Assembly (NCBI GenBank): GCA_964020975.1
Contig: OZ026622.1
Coordinates: 89,757,462 to 89,821,461 of the forward strand
DNA length: 64,000 nucleotides
DNA from: Hermodice carunculata
Taxonomy: Eukaryota; Annelida; Polychaeta; Eunicida; Amphinomidae
Direction of reading: 5' to 3'
Shown here: positions 23,681 to 37,309 of the stretch, one piece after another
Numbering within the stretch: the first letter of the stretch is position 1
How the letters are laid out: every line of letters begins with the position of its first letter
Program-made: the position numbers and the translations under genes
The notes under the pieces: model-generated
What the model was told of the DNA's origin: nothing
Databases searched by the model: none
Seen by the model: only the letters and a program-made list of their open reading frames with translations

Positions 23681-23963
23681 CGTGTAGTTTATTGCACTAC
23701 CAATTTGAGCCAGTCCTGTCACCAGGTGTGGTTTAACTAATATCGGAACAAATCACTTGCATTTCAGCATTATTCCCCCATCACTGACACCAGCACTTTC
23801 GATCAGCGTCTCGAATGACTCGGATTAACTTTCCATCTTTCTGATCTTTTAGCGAGAGCACCGACCCCAAATGCACCTGAAATTACGGCTTAATCTTTCA
23901 CTGTATCGACAAACATGTTGGAAATAACTTCATGGTAACTTTTGCATGCAGCTGTTTGAGTAT

Positions 23964-24365
23964 ATGGATGATGATCATTGTTGAGATGGTGGTTGCAAGT
24001 AGTACCTTTTTAAATACTCAATTTTATTGACATTTTCAACAAGTTAAGAACCTCCACTTACAAATTCTCTGATGTGCTGCAAATTTTGGTCCCTTTTCAT
24101 AAATTGTATGGTCCTGTATGTGCATGAATGATGCAACTGTTCAAGCCAATTTACTGAAATAGGCCTATAATTTCAAACAAAACTTTTTGCATTCTGTCAT
24201 GTGAAAACTGGATAAGGTTTTTTCCCCCTATGGACCTTTGCACTTATGTTTTGGTCTCTTTTGGGTGATTACGAACTATAAATTTATATGTTTCAGCTAT
24301 ACATACCAAGGAACATTGCCTTTGGTCGGAATTGACTTGGATTTGTTTCGTTAGGACTACGGTTA
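23964..24365 (+). repeat. Dispersed repeat 'A', copy 1
   Basis: About 400 bases match 58592-58993 at over 90% by eye. It opens ATGGATGATGATCATTGTTG and passes GTACCTTTTTAAATACT, ATTTACTGAAATAGGCCTAT and CCAAGGAACATTGCCTTTGG. Similarity ends at TTAGGACTACGGTT. A partial inverted copy lies in intron 3 of the protease gene. No coding motif or clear terminal repeats. Confidence 0.9.
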
Positions 24366-24899
24366 CGATTGTTCGAGCAAGAAAGCCACTCATCTCCCCA
24401 TATGAAAAATCAGCGTTCGTGCGAATTCCGGTCAATTTTCCATTTCCCCGTTGACGTCACTCGACAGTGTTTGCTTTTTTGTTCACTAAATGGTGCGATT
24501 TTAAATTAGTGTATGCAACAGCACATGGACAATTACTATGGACTCCACACATATGGGATAAAAAATTGACTTGACTGGAACAATAGAACCAATACCATAC
24601 AATACAAAAGTAGCCCGTTTATCAAATAAGAAACGACTTCCATTCATCAAAAATGACAGTTTTTTGTCCTCATAAAAAACTAGTAAATTTAAGTCAGTAA
24701 GTTGTGACAGAGAATAATTGTTGCGAACATGTGCCGTTCCTCGAAATAATAGTGAGGGGGGGGGGAATTATTTGCCAGAGTGTTTGTGGTAAACCTAAGG
24801 CGGCGTTATTGAAACACTACATAGGAGTAAAATCGGCCTGTAATTTACCTTTGACTGTTTACAATTTTTTTTTAATAACGAACCTCTTCTAAGGATCAG

Positions 24900-25310
24900 G
24901 AAATATTATTTTGATAAAGATAATTTGAATAGATCAGTAAAAGGACGTGAAGGGGTGCAGTATCTGTGGACGGTGGTACCTATGCCGTCAAGACCACAAG
25001 CACATACAGTTTCGAGAGATTTGAGAATCTGTCCATATCGTCGCGCTCGCATAGATAGGCTGGTCAAAGTCCCATAGACAAATTTCTTTTCATACAGGAT
25101 CTTACATCTATCACCAAAATACCTGTTGAATGTCTCACACTTCTCACTTTTGGTAGAAATAGTCTTTCCATTGTCCACTAGAGGAATGTTTCGATATACT
25201 GTATGATTGAGAACGGAATTACAAAGGTGTCACCATTTTTCAGGATTAATCTCTCTTGAGAGGGCTTCATTCCAGATTTTGGTAAAGACGAACATAATTT
25301 TAATTAGTAT
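24900..25310 (-). mobile_element. LINE fragment (endonuclease-RT linker)
   Basis: Read on the - strand: DNGKTISTKSEKCETFNRYF, then ACGLDGIG, then FTDLFKLSLSK. These match the linker region upstream of CR1-type reverse transcriptases ('..G..I...E.A..FN.YF...ACGLDGI...P..DLF..SL'). Both ends are truncated. Confidence 0.7.
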
Positions 25311-26290
25311 ATAGTTTAGTGTAATATTCCGTTTCCGTTAATTGAACTGATGGAGACGCTTAACATTTAGGGTTATGAGGAGCGTATGGGATCGAGGCTT
25401 TGGTATCAGGCGCTTATACCTATGTAAGTGCAATTGCTCTGCCTTATTAACCTGTTAACAGTACAAGTAATCCAAAGCTTGTTTCTGGGTCGAATGGTGC
25501 CCTCACGAAAATAGATCAATTTAATAGAAGTGTCTGCAAAGAGGTATGTCCAATATGACACTGGCATTTTGGGAGTCAAACTCTAAAACCAGTATCCCAA
25601 GAGGCATTGTGCAGTGCATTGTTCAGGTTATCAAAATCATCTTAAAGGAGTATTTTAAGGTTAAGTTCGATAGCGGACGAGATGAAGTGGGAGAAATTGT
25701 CCAGAAAAAGGTTTCTTTTGTCCATTTGATTTACTGGGAAGGATCGTGTTATAAAATATATATCTGACCAAACCCCTTCGTCTGCTACATGTTTTAATAT
25801 TTCATGTATATTTATGCATAGGGGCCACTAATAAATCTACGTAAACACCTTATAAGTATAAATAAAGGCAAAATATTGAAATAACTTAGTAACACATATT
25901 AACACACAAAGCTAACTGAAATAATTATGGAGCTATGTTTTACTATATGAATTATCTGTCCAGGTTGTATGGCGCCTTAACGTCTTTATAATTACAACAG
26001 TTTTCAGAATCAACACAATAAATTAGAGCAATACGTTTAGCTTCCGGATCATATTTGGCGGAATATGCACCTGTTCAAAACACTTGAATGCAATGGTCTA
26101 AAAGGGTCACTAAGGATTGGTATCAAATAAAAATATACTTGACGAGTAGGAGTACATTAGTGCAAGAATGACTTTGCCCATTTTCCCTTACTTTATCACG
26201 TAGCCAACAGAACAGTTATCTTATCCTTCCGCTCCCATTGCTTGATAATGCAATATTCATATCAAAGTTCCTTTTACATGCAAGCAACAC
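25311..26290. other. Intergenic DNA upstream of the protease gene
   Basis: No gene recognised. This is the likely distal promoter region of the protease. I saw no factor site distinctive enough to name. Confidence 0.4.
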
Positions 26291-26296
26291 ATGCTT

Positions 26297-26330
26297 TATA
26301 AGCACTCCATATCAGCTCGTATTTCACTTT
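26297..26330 (+). promoter_or_regulatory. TATA box and initiator of the protease gene
   Basis: TATAAG at 26297-26302 is followed by an initiator-like TTCACTTT. Its A at 26326 lies 29 bases from the start of the TATA box, the normal spacing for RNA polymerase II. A start there would give a 5' UTR of about 21 bases before the ATG at 26347. Confidence 0.55.
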
Positions 26331-26346
26331 CACCTGGACGTCTGTC

Positions 26347-26389
26347 ATGATGAATGTCGTCTTTGTTAACCTCCTTGTCTGTATATCCG
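26347..26389 (+). CDS. Protease exon 1: signal peptide
   Basis: Encodes [14 protein letters not shown] plus one base (phase 1), followed by the donor GTAAGC. The hydrophobic core fits a secretory signal. Joined to exon 2 it gives VATAG, a good signal-peptidase context. Confidence 0.8.
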
Positions 26390-27758
26390 GTAAGCTGAGA
26401 CTTGATTCCCACCATATTAATTTCTTTTGTATTCATGTTGGTCACACTTCTTTAATAATTCTACCAGTCTTACCAGGAGTACTTCAAAGGCCAACACGAC
26501 TCTATTCCGTAAGGATTACTAATGCTAATTAATCTGATAAGCATGGTCATAAATTTTACCTGGTGAGGACATCTGCGGGGTTGTGGCCCATCTGGAACAT
26601 AAAATACTTTGTTCACATGGACTGAAGTACCGATATGCATCGTTTGATTAACTGTGCAGCAGTAATATGTGGGGAAAATAGGGAAATATGTAATGAATAT
26701 ACCGATATATTGCAATTTACTTGTCCCTACTTTTAAAGGAATGCCACAGTCCTGTTTTACTTATTTTCCTTCAGATGGGCTTACTGCTCAGGATTTTATA
26801 TACACGACGAAGAAGTTAATAATTTGGTACTTAATCATACCGGCTACACCAAATGACATAAAGATATTCTATCTATATAGGGGTGGCCAAAGATTTCAGT
26901 TGTAAATCCTGTATGTTTTGTGCACTTATCTCAGTTCCAGGAGTTGAAAGACGTTTCAACTGGCTTTGGAGTTCTTTTGCGAAATGTATCACATATGTGC
27001 ATATGCCCTGTATGCACTACAAAACTATCGAATAGCTAAACGCATACCAAACCTGAAACCCAACTGATCCAGGGCATTTGTGCAGCCACACTACTTTGAA
27101 ATATTTAAACGGATTTACGTACGCATTAAGTTTTAAATATCAGAGTGGAAGGAAGGAAGATATTTGACTTAAGTTTGTCCAATGATAACATTCCACTGAC
27201 TGTTTTGCATTCTATCATTTTCTAAAATAACTCATTGGTTATGTGTTACAAAATGCACCACAGAGGCTATCAAATAGCTAAAAGCATACCAAACCTAAAA
27301 CCCAACACGTCCAGAGTATTTATGCATCCACACTACTATGAAATATTTAAATGGATTTACGCCTGAAGTGTTAAATATCTGAGTGGAAGGGAGTAAGGAA
27401 GATATTTGACTAAAGTTTGTCCAATTAAAACATTCCACTCACTGCTTTGCTTTCTTTCATTTTTTAGAATAATTAATTCTTCGACTCTCTTCAAACTTGT
27501 CAGGAACATGGCTTAGCTAATCCCCATTCAATTGTTACCTGTGTGTACTGTTATCATTCCCTTAACTTTTCAATAATATTTAACATTATATAATGCTTCG
27601 TAACAGGTTCTTTTAGGGATAATAGCGTACACGTAGGTATATGTGGTTATTCTACCAAACTGTCGATCAGACCCGCTTCTAACATGGTGGGGGGGATACG
27701 TTTAGTAAAAGTCTGTCGGCCACATGCAAAAAGTCACGCTATATATGTATAAATATGT

Positions 27759-27857
<99 letters not shown>

Positions 27858-30800
27858 GTGAGTCATTTGGTAGGTAGGCTTTAAATTACCCTTCAGAACC
27901 ACCGGCCAGATCCACTTCAACTCAGGTGGCAATATAATTCCGGTGGGTCTCAACAAAGCTTGTTCAATGGATCATATTTCAATTGACTCAGCTGGTACTA
28001 TTGTAGTTCGTCCTCCTGTGTCCACCAACATGGATTGTGCAATTTTTATGATTAAAAATCAGCTCAGTTCAGGTACCACCGTGTAATGCAGTGAAGATGC
28101 CTGCATAAGCTGAGAACAAAATCACTCCTAATTCATCAGGTATATCCATGCATTAATTTCTATTTTGTTTCAAAAGGAGGAAGTGTTGTTTGTGTCTGCT
28201 CTTGTCAACAACTGCATAGCAATTTCCTTCATATAAATAATTAGACGAATGAAAAAAATTGAAATGTCTCAATTAAAGGAACCTATACACATGAAAGTAT
28301 GTCTGGTGTCCCTAGTTTATTTATTCATTCATTTATTTATTTCATTTTATTTTGTTAATTTATATTATTGGGGGGGGGGGGGCTTTAACACTGCTAGTTT
28401 TACAAGGCCAGTAAAGCTCTTGGAATGACCTTTTTTCTGTCTGGGAAGCTGCAATTATTTTCTCCACGACTGGTATGAGCGTCATTAAGGAGAAAATTTC
28501 GTACTGCAAGGGAAAAGCTGTTTAGATCAACTGGACTTTTTTTGGGAAAAATAGGTAGTCTGGAAACCAATTTTTGTACCACGCCGATAGGTATCAAGTA
28601 GGAAGACACAAACTTGTATCAGTGGCCTCTTGTGTCTCTCACTGTAACAGTAGGACATTATTTTATTGGATCCAAAAATTGGAACTTTCCTTTCTATTTT
28701 GTTGTGGGGGGAACTGCTTTGGCGTAGCTAGTGTACTGGAGATTTTTAAAGTTCGAATGCAAGGAAATATGCAAAGGACTTTTTCATAAGCGGTTTTATA
28801 AACTTAATGCCAATGGTCAAGGCATAGGCTGCCATTAATTCATGGAAACATTAAGTCATATAGATACTTTGCTTCACTAAAGGATGTGTAATGACACGTT
28901 TTGTTGCGTGAATATTTAACGAATCAAGGCAAAAAAGTACAATATTAGTCATGAAATAAAGATGACGCACATTTTCATATTCTCATATTGGGTTGATGGA
29001 ATTTTGCAAGTTAAAGTCTGGAAAGCCTGTTCTATGATGTGTGTCGGTTTAGAACCTTATTCAAAAGATATAGGCTACCCTTTTAAAATCCCCAGTCACT
29101 AACTCAAGTCACTAATATCAGTTGGTCTCTTCCTTTAATGAAGCTATTTTTACGTCCCTACCTACATGTATATCGTGTCAATATTGCATGACGCTGTAAT
29201 GTTTGAATCTCGCATTTTTTGACTTTCGTCGGAATTTGTGGTCAGTAAAAATAACAATATCTCTCTAAATTACACTAACCAAATCATTTGACCAACCAAA
29301 ATGTCAGAAATGAGAATCCCTGCTGTGTCCATGTGTATTTGTTGCCAAAAAGATAATAAAAGAAGTCAAATAACGGCTTAATCTAACTTAAACTTTCAAT
29401 TTGTGACACCTGCTTATCTGGCAGAAAGGCAGACAAGAGATAGATACTACCAAACCTGTTTGCTGCCTTAATATTAGAATTGTGCACTAATTAGGAGCCC
29501 ATCTCAAAAAAAGAAATAACTGCTTCGGATTGTAGACTTAGCAATGTGAATATTTATATGCATCACAGCTAATCAATGCTTGTCAGCGATAATCACTGTG
29601 AGCTAAAATAAATAAGTAGCCTAGGACATACAAATTGAAACTAATGAGGCTAAAGCTTAGTTTCCTTTAGGATGTTGGTCTTATTTGGGTCAGTTATCAT
29701 GTTCAAGTGGCCTGCCAGCACAAAAATCGTGTTGTTTGATTTTAGTGGCTACGGCCGGTCGTATTCCCTTCATTGTCGGTGGCAGAGACGCCACCAAGGG
29801 CAAGTGGCTGTGTCAGGCATCTATTGAAACTAGCTCAGGCCGTCACAACTGTGGAGCTGCTGTGGTGGGCCCTCGTCACCTTCTCACTGCAGCTCACTGC
29901 ATAGCTGGTAGATCACCGTAAGTAACAGTCTCGCTATATTTTCTTTCATCATCCGTGCCGTTGATAATCCAAATATTATGAAGCCAGACCTGTTTGCTTT
30001 ATATCAAAGTGTATATATGGTGTTTTTGGTAGTGCACTGTGCGACTCAATTGTGCATTTCTATTTCTAACTATCATTATTACCTTGCAATATAACAAAGG
30101 GAATTAAAGATGGAGGATTTTGGTGCCCATCCGATACATGTTTGTAAACCCCAATGCACCATTTTTGTTCGCCTAGATTAATTTATTCCTCGTGGATTGT
30201 GTAAAAATACAATATTACGAGAATTTTTACATGCAACATTTAAAAGTAGAATTGCTCTGAACGTTCAGCTATACACCTGCAAATACAAGCAGAGGTATGA
30301 TCTGTCTGCATGCAATACCCCTCTGACATTGAGCCTTACAATAGGAAGCAATGAAAATATACATGTCTGGGTCGGCAGAGTGAAGAAACTTGCACTAGCT
30401 GGGCACTTCACCCCTCGTAATCGTTTGTCTCTTTTTACTTTAAAGCCAGGAAAGGAACAAACTTTCATATGTCAACTTTCAACGTTTGCCAACAAACTTG
30501 ATTGCAACATACCAACAAGGTTCTGTAGCGTCACCAATATGACGCTACAGAGCAGCTGTAGAACACATAAAAAGCTGGCTTTTTGGTATTTCTTAAGGAG
30601 GAGGGGGACCACATGAAAGATGTGGCATTATTGCTTCTTTTATAATGACATTGGAAATTTCCATTAATATTCGAGACCGAGGAAAAAATTACATATTGCT
30701 TTGTCAAGTTAATTTGGTCTGGAATGCTTGTAAAAACTATTTTAGTGAAAATACTCCATTTCGAGACAAACCTTGTGCAGTTAATAAAACCTATAAAACT

Positions 30801-33800
30801 TTTCAATTAATTATTGGGTTTTAGGAGCTCGTGGAGAATCGTTGTTGGCCAATATGATCGCGAGACAAGGAAACAGTACAGGCCGGTATTTCACCAAATA
30901 TCCAAATTCATAATCGTAAGTTATCCATATAAGACAGTGTCATTACCATATCCAAACCGTAGTCCTAACGAAACAAATCCAAGTCAATTCCGACCAAAGG
31001 CAATGTTCCTTGGTATGTATAGCTGAAAAATATAAATGTATAGTTCGTATTTACCCAAAAGAGACCAAAACGTAAGTGCAAAGGTCCATAGGGGGGAAAA
31101 ACATGCTATAATGTGTTGTCCGTTTCACGCTAAAATATGGTGGTATTTTAAACATGAAAATTATTTAATGGTGAATTTGTATGTTTTGGTTAGAACGGTA
31201 AATTCGTGTATTCAGCTCGAAAGGCCTCTTGCTAACCACTACTAAAACATGTGATAATGCCTGCGTTTTGTTTCTGATTAGTTGTTTGCAAAGCAAGTAT
31301 CGGTCTGTGCCACTCCTGCGATACAGCTTTGTAATTTTACTGTTTCACTAAGGGTACTACTTTTGTTAAAAGGTTTGACTATTTAGTCAAGGCGAGGGCT
31401 TATATGCAGCTGGCGCCAGAACTTTGGACTCCTGATGTTAAAATCTCTGTGTGCTTATAAAAATTTCTATTTGCATTGTGCAACGGGTCATCGACTAGTT
31501 CTGCTGTCATTGTTGGGTTTGGAATTAATGAATATGGATCATGTGTTTCTTTACTATTTGATTTGCAAAACATAAAATCCTTTATCTGGGTACCTTGATG
31601 TTGCATTGGGGCTACCCTTGAATATCAGGATCTAGGCAATATTTCGTAACTTTGTACTTTCTTTAGATTTTCACAACCGTGTTAAAATGAAATATACAAA
31701 GACATTACTGATTTGTGTTGCGAATGCAAGATTTTGTCGATACCAAATTGGGAAACATGATCAGCATATTTCTGTCGCTACATAGGTGCCTGTGCAAATA
31801 AAACAAATGTCACTTTGTTTCTAATAGCATCCTGATTACCGACGTGATTCAAGGAGAGGATACCCCAACGATGTGGGTGTCATCGTTTTGGAAAAGGAAA
31901 TTGACTTCTCAAATGAGTTTGTAAAGACGTGCCCTATGGCAACATCAGATGCACCTGACTTTGCTGGCAAGCAGTGCAGCATAACCGGCTGGGGAAGACT
32001 GTATGGTTAGTCTCTTATCTTAATGGCTCTTATCAGGCTTTAGTTGGAATGTTTGGAAGTACCATTATACATATAGAGAAATCAGAGTGTAGAAAAATCC
32101 AGGATAATGTACATGTTGTTTTATTCCCTTTATAATTCCTTTTTAAATACCTTGCACTATTGTAATTTTGGTCATCGAGGACTATAATCTTGTGCAACAT
32201 AAATAATGTTCTCCAGCTATTGCAAATAAATGACGCAAAAATTAATAGTTCTGCTTGAAACAGTCGCTAACTTTATTGTCGCAACGTTACATAGCAAGTC
32301 GTTCAAATCGAAACTACAAGAAGCTTAAAAACCGTAGTTGTGAGAAAACTGGTCAAATTTACGAGCATTGTTCAAACAAATAGGATACTTTCATTTGGGA
32401 GCCATACATAAGATGTCCTGTGTGTTTCCCGTGGATATGATCTTGTCGTTTAACATTGCGTTTTGTTAATCACTTGTGCTCTTCATGCCATGATGCGTAT
32501 TTCGATCTACATTTGTGAACTTCGAAAATAAGATTGAAAACGTGTCAAGTAACGTAGGTGAGTCTGCCCTTTCAGCAGCAACTAATATTCAAGTGTGATA
32601 TTCAGCAGTCACTCAATACATTTTTTTTTAAAGATAGCTAATTAAATTTGAGGAACCTTGCAGCTTTGTTTATGACGGTTTAACCTGGGTGTGCAAGAGG
32701 TTTGTTTTTTAATTGATACGCTTCGGAAAATAAAATGTAATTGTATCAATAAATTACGCTAAACTTTCCTGTTCAACACACGCGAACATGCATAATTATG
32801 ATTAGCCTTTAAATGGTTTGAACAAAGTAACAGTGGGCCTATTTAACAATTTTAATCGGGACAGTCTATGATTGAAAACTCACAATGACTGGTTCTCTGT
32901 TGTACACGGTTGACAGTCACCTGGGAGTTTAGGTGTCAAATGACCCTACTCATCACCAAGGGGCGGACTAATACAAATTGATTATCGGGCACATTTGGTA
33001 GTTTCATTATCTCATACCAACAGGAGGTGGGCCAATGCCAAATAACCTCCAAGAGGCGGATGTAGACATACTGACTCGGAACGAATGTGGCAACGTGTGG
33101 GGATCGCAAAGAATCAACCATGGGCATATCTGTCTTTGGGATGCTGTAAATAAGAAGCGAGGATCTTGCCATGTGAGTGTATCGTTAACTTTGCCAGTCA
33201 ATAAAAGTATAAGAGGCAAACTTACTATGCCTCTAGCCAGCAGATTTACCATGAATCAGCAACCCAGCTTAAACTGAATTACTATCCCTGTCATGAAACA
33301 CCATAGGGTAAGGTGTCTTTGGTGCAAAAATAGGATTACTTATCGAAATCACTGAAGATATCACAGTTACTCAATCTTATATCACTTTACTGAACCCTCT
33401 TCATCTGTATGTTTCAAAACTTACTTGGCAAAAAAATTACATTACAATACGCGGATTTTTTTCATTTTGAAATCAGGAGAATTCTTAATTTTGTAAGGAC
33501 AGGGTTTACCTTCGATGGCAAAGAGAATTGAGCCACCAGATTATAATTGCATTTAGATAACATTGCACATAAAATTCTACTTGGTGACCTACTTTTTGGG
33601 TCACCGTAACCCATGGATTATGAAATTGGGCGCTTGTCCAAGTTAATTGTTTTCCGTCAATAACTGGGAAAGTTATAGCTCGATATAAGCAAACAGACCA
33701 CGTGTGAAGAGCTGGAAGCTGGGGGGGGGGCACATTTTCAATATATACATATTTTGGAACGCCGTTCCTTGTTTTATTCAGTACTTGGTCAGATGATTAA

Positions 33801-34816
33801 ATATTTAATCAAAAGAACAAATGAATTTATCCTTGTGAACAAATATTTAATTAGTTAGTAAATTTTTGATAAGAGGACTAAACATTTAATCACATGATCA
33901 AGTTGATTTGATCAGATAAACAAATATATTTGTTCATCTGATACTGTATATTTACTCTTCTGTTAAAATTGATTCGATGAGAAGAACAACCGGATTTAAT
34001 CAGAAGATCAAATAGATTTGTTAAGAGGAACAATTAAAATAAATTTGATTACAAGAACAAATGCATTTGTATAGATGAATAAATCGATTTGTCCTTCTGA
34101 TCAAATAGAATAAGTTTTATCACGATTTATTCATCTGAACCAATATATTTGTTCCCTTGATCAAATATATTTGATCTGCTGAATGAATATACGTTTCTCC
34201 AGTACCAGATAATAATTACTATTACCCCGTTGCTGGTGTTGCCGCAGTTGGTTGCTACGCCGGAACTCGGACAGTAAATGTCTGCGCATACATAACACAA
34301 AATTATTTTATGCAATGAACAAGTAGTATTTGCCTATTTGTTCCAGGCATCAAATGCTATTTGTTCCGTGGATCAAACACTGATGGAATTAATTTGTTCC
34401 GAAGTAAAGATATTTGATCAGAGATACAAATCAGACAAGGAGCATAAAAATTAAATTAAGTCTGGGGATATTTGTTCAGATGGTCAAATCGATTCAATTA
34501 GAAGAACTGTTCGATTTAATCAGATGATCAAATACCATATGTTTATTTTACTGACCAACTTGGTTTTTTTCTGAGCAAATGTATTTTTTCGTGTCATCAA
34601 ATAAGAATGTATTTGTTCCTCTGATTAAATCAATTGGATCGGAAGAACAAATCGATTTAAACAGAAGATCAAATCAGTTTATTCAGAGGAACAAATAAAC
34701 TGTATTTGATCACATAAACAAATGCATTTGTTCACCTCATGAAATCGATTTATTCTTATGATCAAACATTTAATCATATGATCTAATCTCTTATAAAACA
34801 AGAAACGGCGTTCCAT

Positions 34817-34889
<73 letters not shown>

Positions 34890-37214
34890 GAGTTGAAGGT
34901 GAAGGTCATTTGGCCACTTGGAAAATAGGAGTCAGAATAAGACAATGTTGTGAATGCCAGTTTTTAAGTTAGGCCCGTATGACTTTTAGGACTTCTCAAG
35001 TGTATGCAAATCTATGTTGATTTTTATTTTGCTGCCGCTGCCTACAGTTTCATGTAATATTTGGTTCACAATGAGGGAATTTGGTGACTACAATAGCATT
35101 CTTAACTTTTTGTGGTTCTTCGTGACATTTAAAGGTATTTTGGAGGAGATCAAAATATCGGTTGCTTATGTTACTAATGGCGCCATCTATAATTTTATAG
35201 ATATTATAAGCCAAAATGTGTTGATAGATATCAAATTCCATATTTTGAAAAAAATAATTCAGTTAGACATGCCAAATTTATAGCATATATAAATCATGTC
35301 CAACGCTGTTTTCTGTATCATCAGTGACTGTGACCTATTTTGCTTAGCTCACCAGGTTGGTAAATTTAAAAGAGGTCATCTTGTAATGTCAGGGTGTATA
35401 TCGCACATCAATGGCAAAGAGAATTCAGCCTTCATATTCAAATTGCACTTCAGTAGATTGTACATAAAACTCCACTTTGTGACATATTTTGGGGTCACCA
35501 TGACTGAATTATTATGGAGTTTGGGTCTTGTCCTTGTTTATTGTTTTTCCTCATTAACTCGAAAAAGTTGTACGCAAACAAAAACAAAAAACAAAAACAA
35601 AAACAAAAACAAACCATGTATGGCTAACTCGACCTACGGCGCATACTTTGGATTTTTTTCTTTATTTCGAGTTTAAGGTGAACGTCACATGGGCAATTGG
35701 AATTTAGGGGTTAAATGGTAAACTCTTGTGAACTATCTGACATCTCTTTTTTTTTCTTTTCTTTTTTTTTATCATTATGAAATATGGTGGGATGTAGAGG
35801 TCAAAATCTTAATTGAGAGAGATACTAGCTGCCCAACCTACAGTGTGAGTGAAATTATAGGCCAAAATATATTTAACAAGATAAAATTCAAAACCTCATA
35901 AGCAATTTAGCTGCACGTCTAACTCGAAAGGTCATATGGATATTGTCCCCATTATTCGAATTAAGATACATATGATTAGAATTTATAGGACACCAGGCTT
36001 GTGAAGTGGAGAGAAATGCTTTAGTGAGTAGCTTGAACATCAACGGAGCAGAGAATTTGTACTCAAGATTAATATTTGCGTTGAACTTTGCATCCCAATC
36101 AAACAGTAAAACATGTGTGTACTCAAGTTGGTTTTGTTTTGCATCGATTCTTTATATTAATGTAACATATTGCAAGTTAATAGAGCACTAGGCCCATTAG
36201 CTTCCTACTTCCTTCGTTTGCTGTCAGTGCAGCAGTCTGACAAGTCAGGAACACCAAAAAGTGTCGGGCCTGCCATGTCTCTTTTTATCTTTGGCACAAG
36301 TAATAAATGTTTGGTTTTAAATGCTTAGGTCTGTATGTTTTGAAAAACCTGAAGTTTGCAGTTGAAAAAGAGCATTTTATAGCTTGACAGTACCGGTTTA
36401 AAACCACCAGGGGCCTTGTGCCTTTATAGATGCCTGTATGAGGAGTGAAATTTGTCTCATCACATTTGCATTGAAAGCAGAAAGTTAATGTTTTGGTGAT
36501 TCTTGAAACTCTTCTTTTTGCTGCATTTAACTTTGCTGTCATTGGTCGTTTTGTAAATATATGAGTGTGGGTAATTTTTTCTGAACTTCCTTTCTAATCA
36601 TGCACACACGATCTTCATCGGAATGTTGCAATACTAATGTATTTTTGTTAATATTATGACTAAATATCAATTCGAGATAAAATTTGGGTTTCCAGTTTTT
36701 CCTACATAATAGGTTTCTGAAGTGTAAGTGTTGATCAAATAAAAGTAACTTTAATGTAATTTTCAATGTCGTACAGCATTCAGTGATTTTACATGAACCA
36801 TCTTTATTTACAACACTCGATAATTATTTCAAAGTTTCGTGATCCATTTGTACAAGCAATTGACATTATGCCGGCCTTGCATCTGCCTTGTAAATTTTAC
36901 AAGGGAGACGCTAGGCAGGCAGAACAAAGGATAACCACTCTCCTTATGTTGTACAAGCATTTTACTTGCACTGGTCTCTATATATACATACGTTAGATCA
37001 TATTTATCTCACTTATGGGCCGGTCAAGTTGATCGGAATTATGTATTTTAAGGATCATAAACCAAACATTGAATATGGTATACGAAATTTTGGGTCTTAC
37101 AGACAATATCCACTTACTTAACCCCAGTTTGAATGTTTTACGAGTATAACATTGCTTTTATTATTTTGTATTAGAAATGCATAATATAAAATCATCACAC
37201 AAGCCTCTCGATCA

Positions 37215-37309
<95 letters not shown>

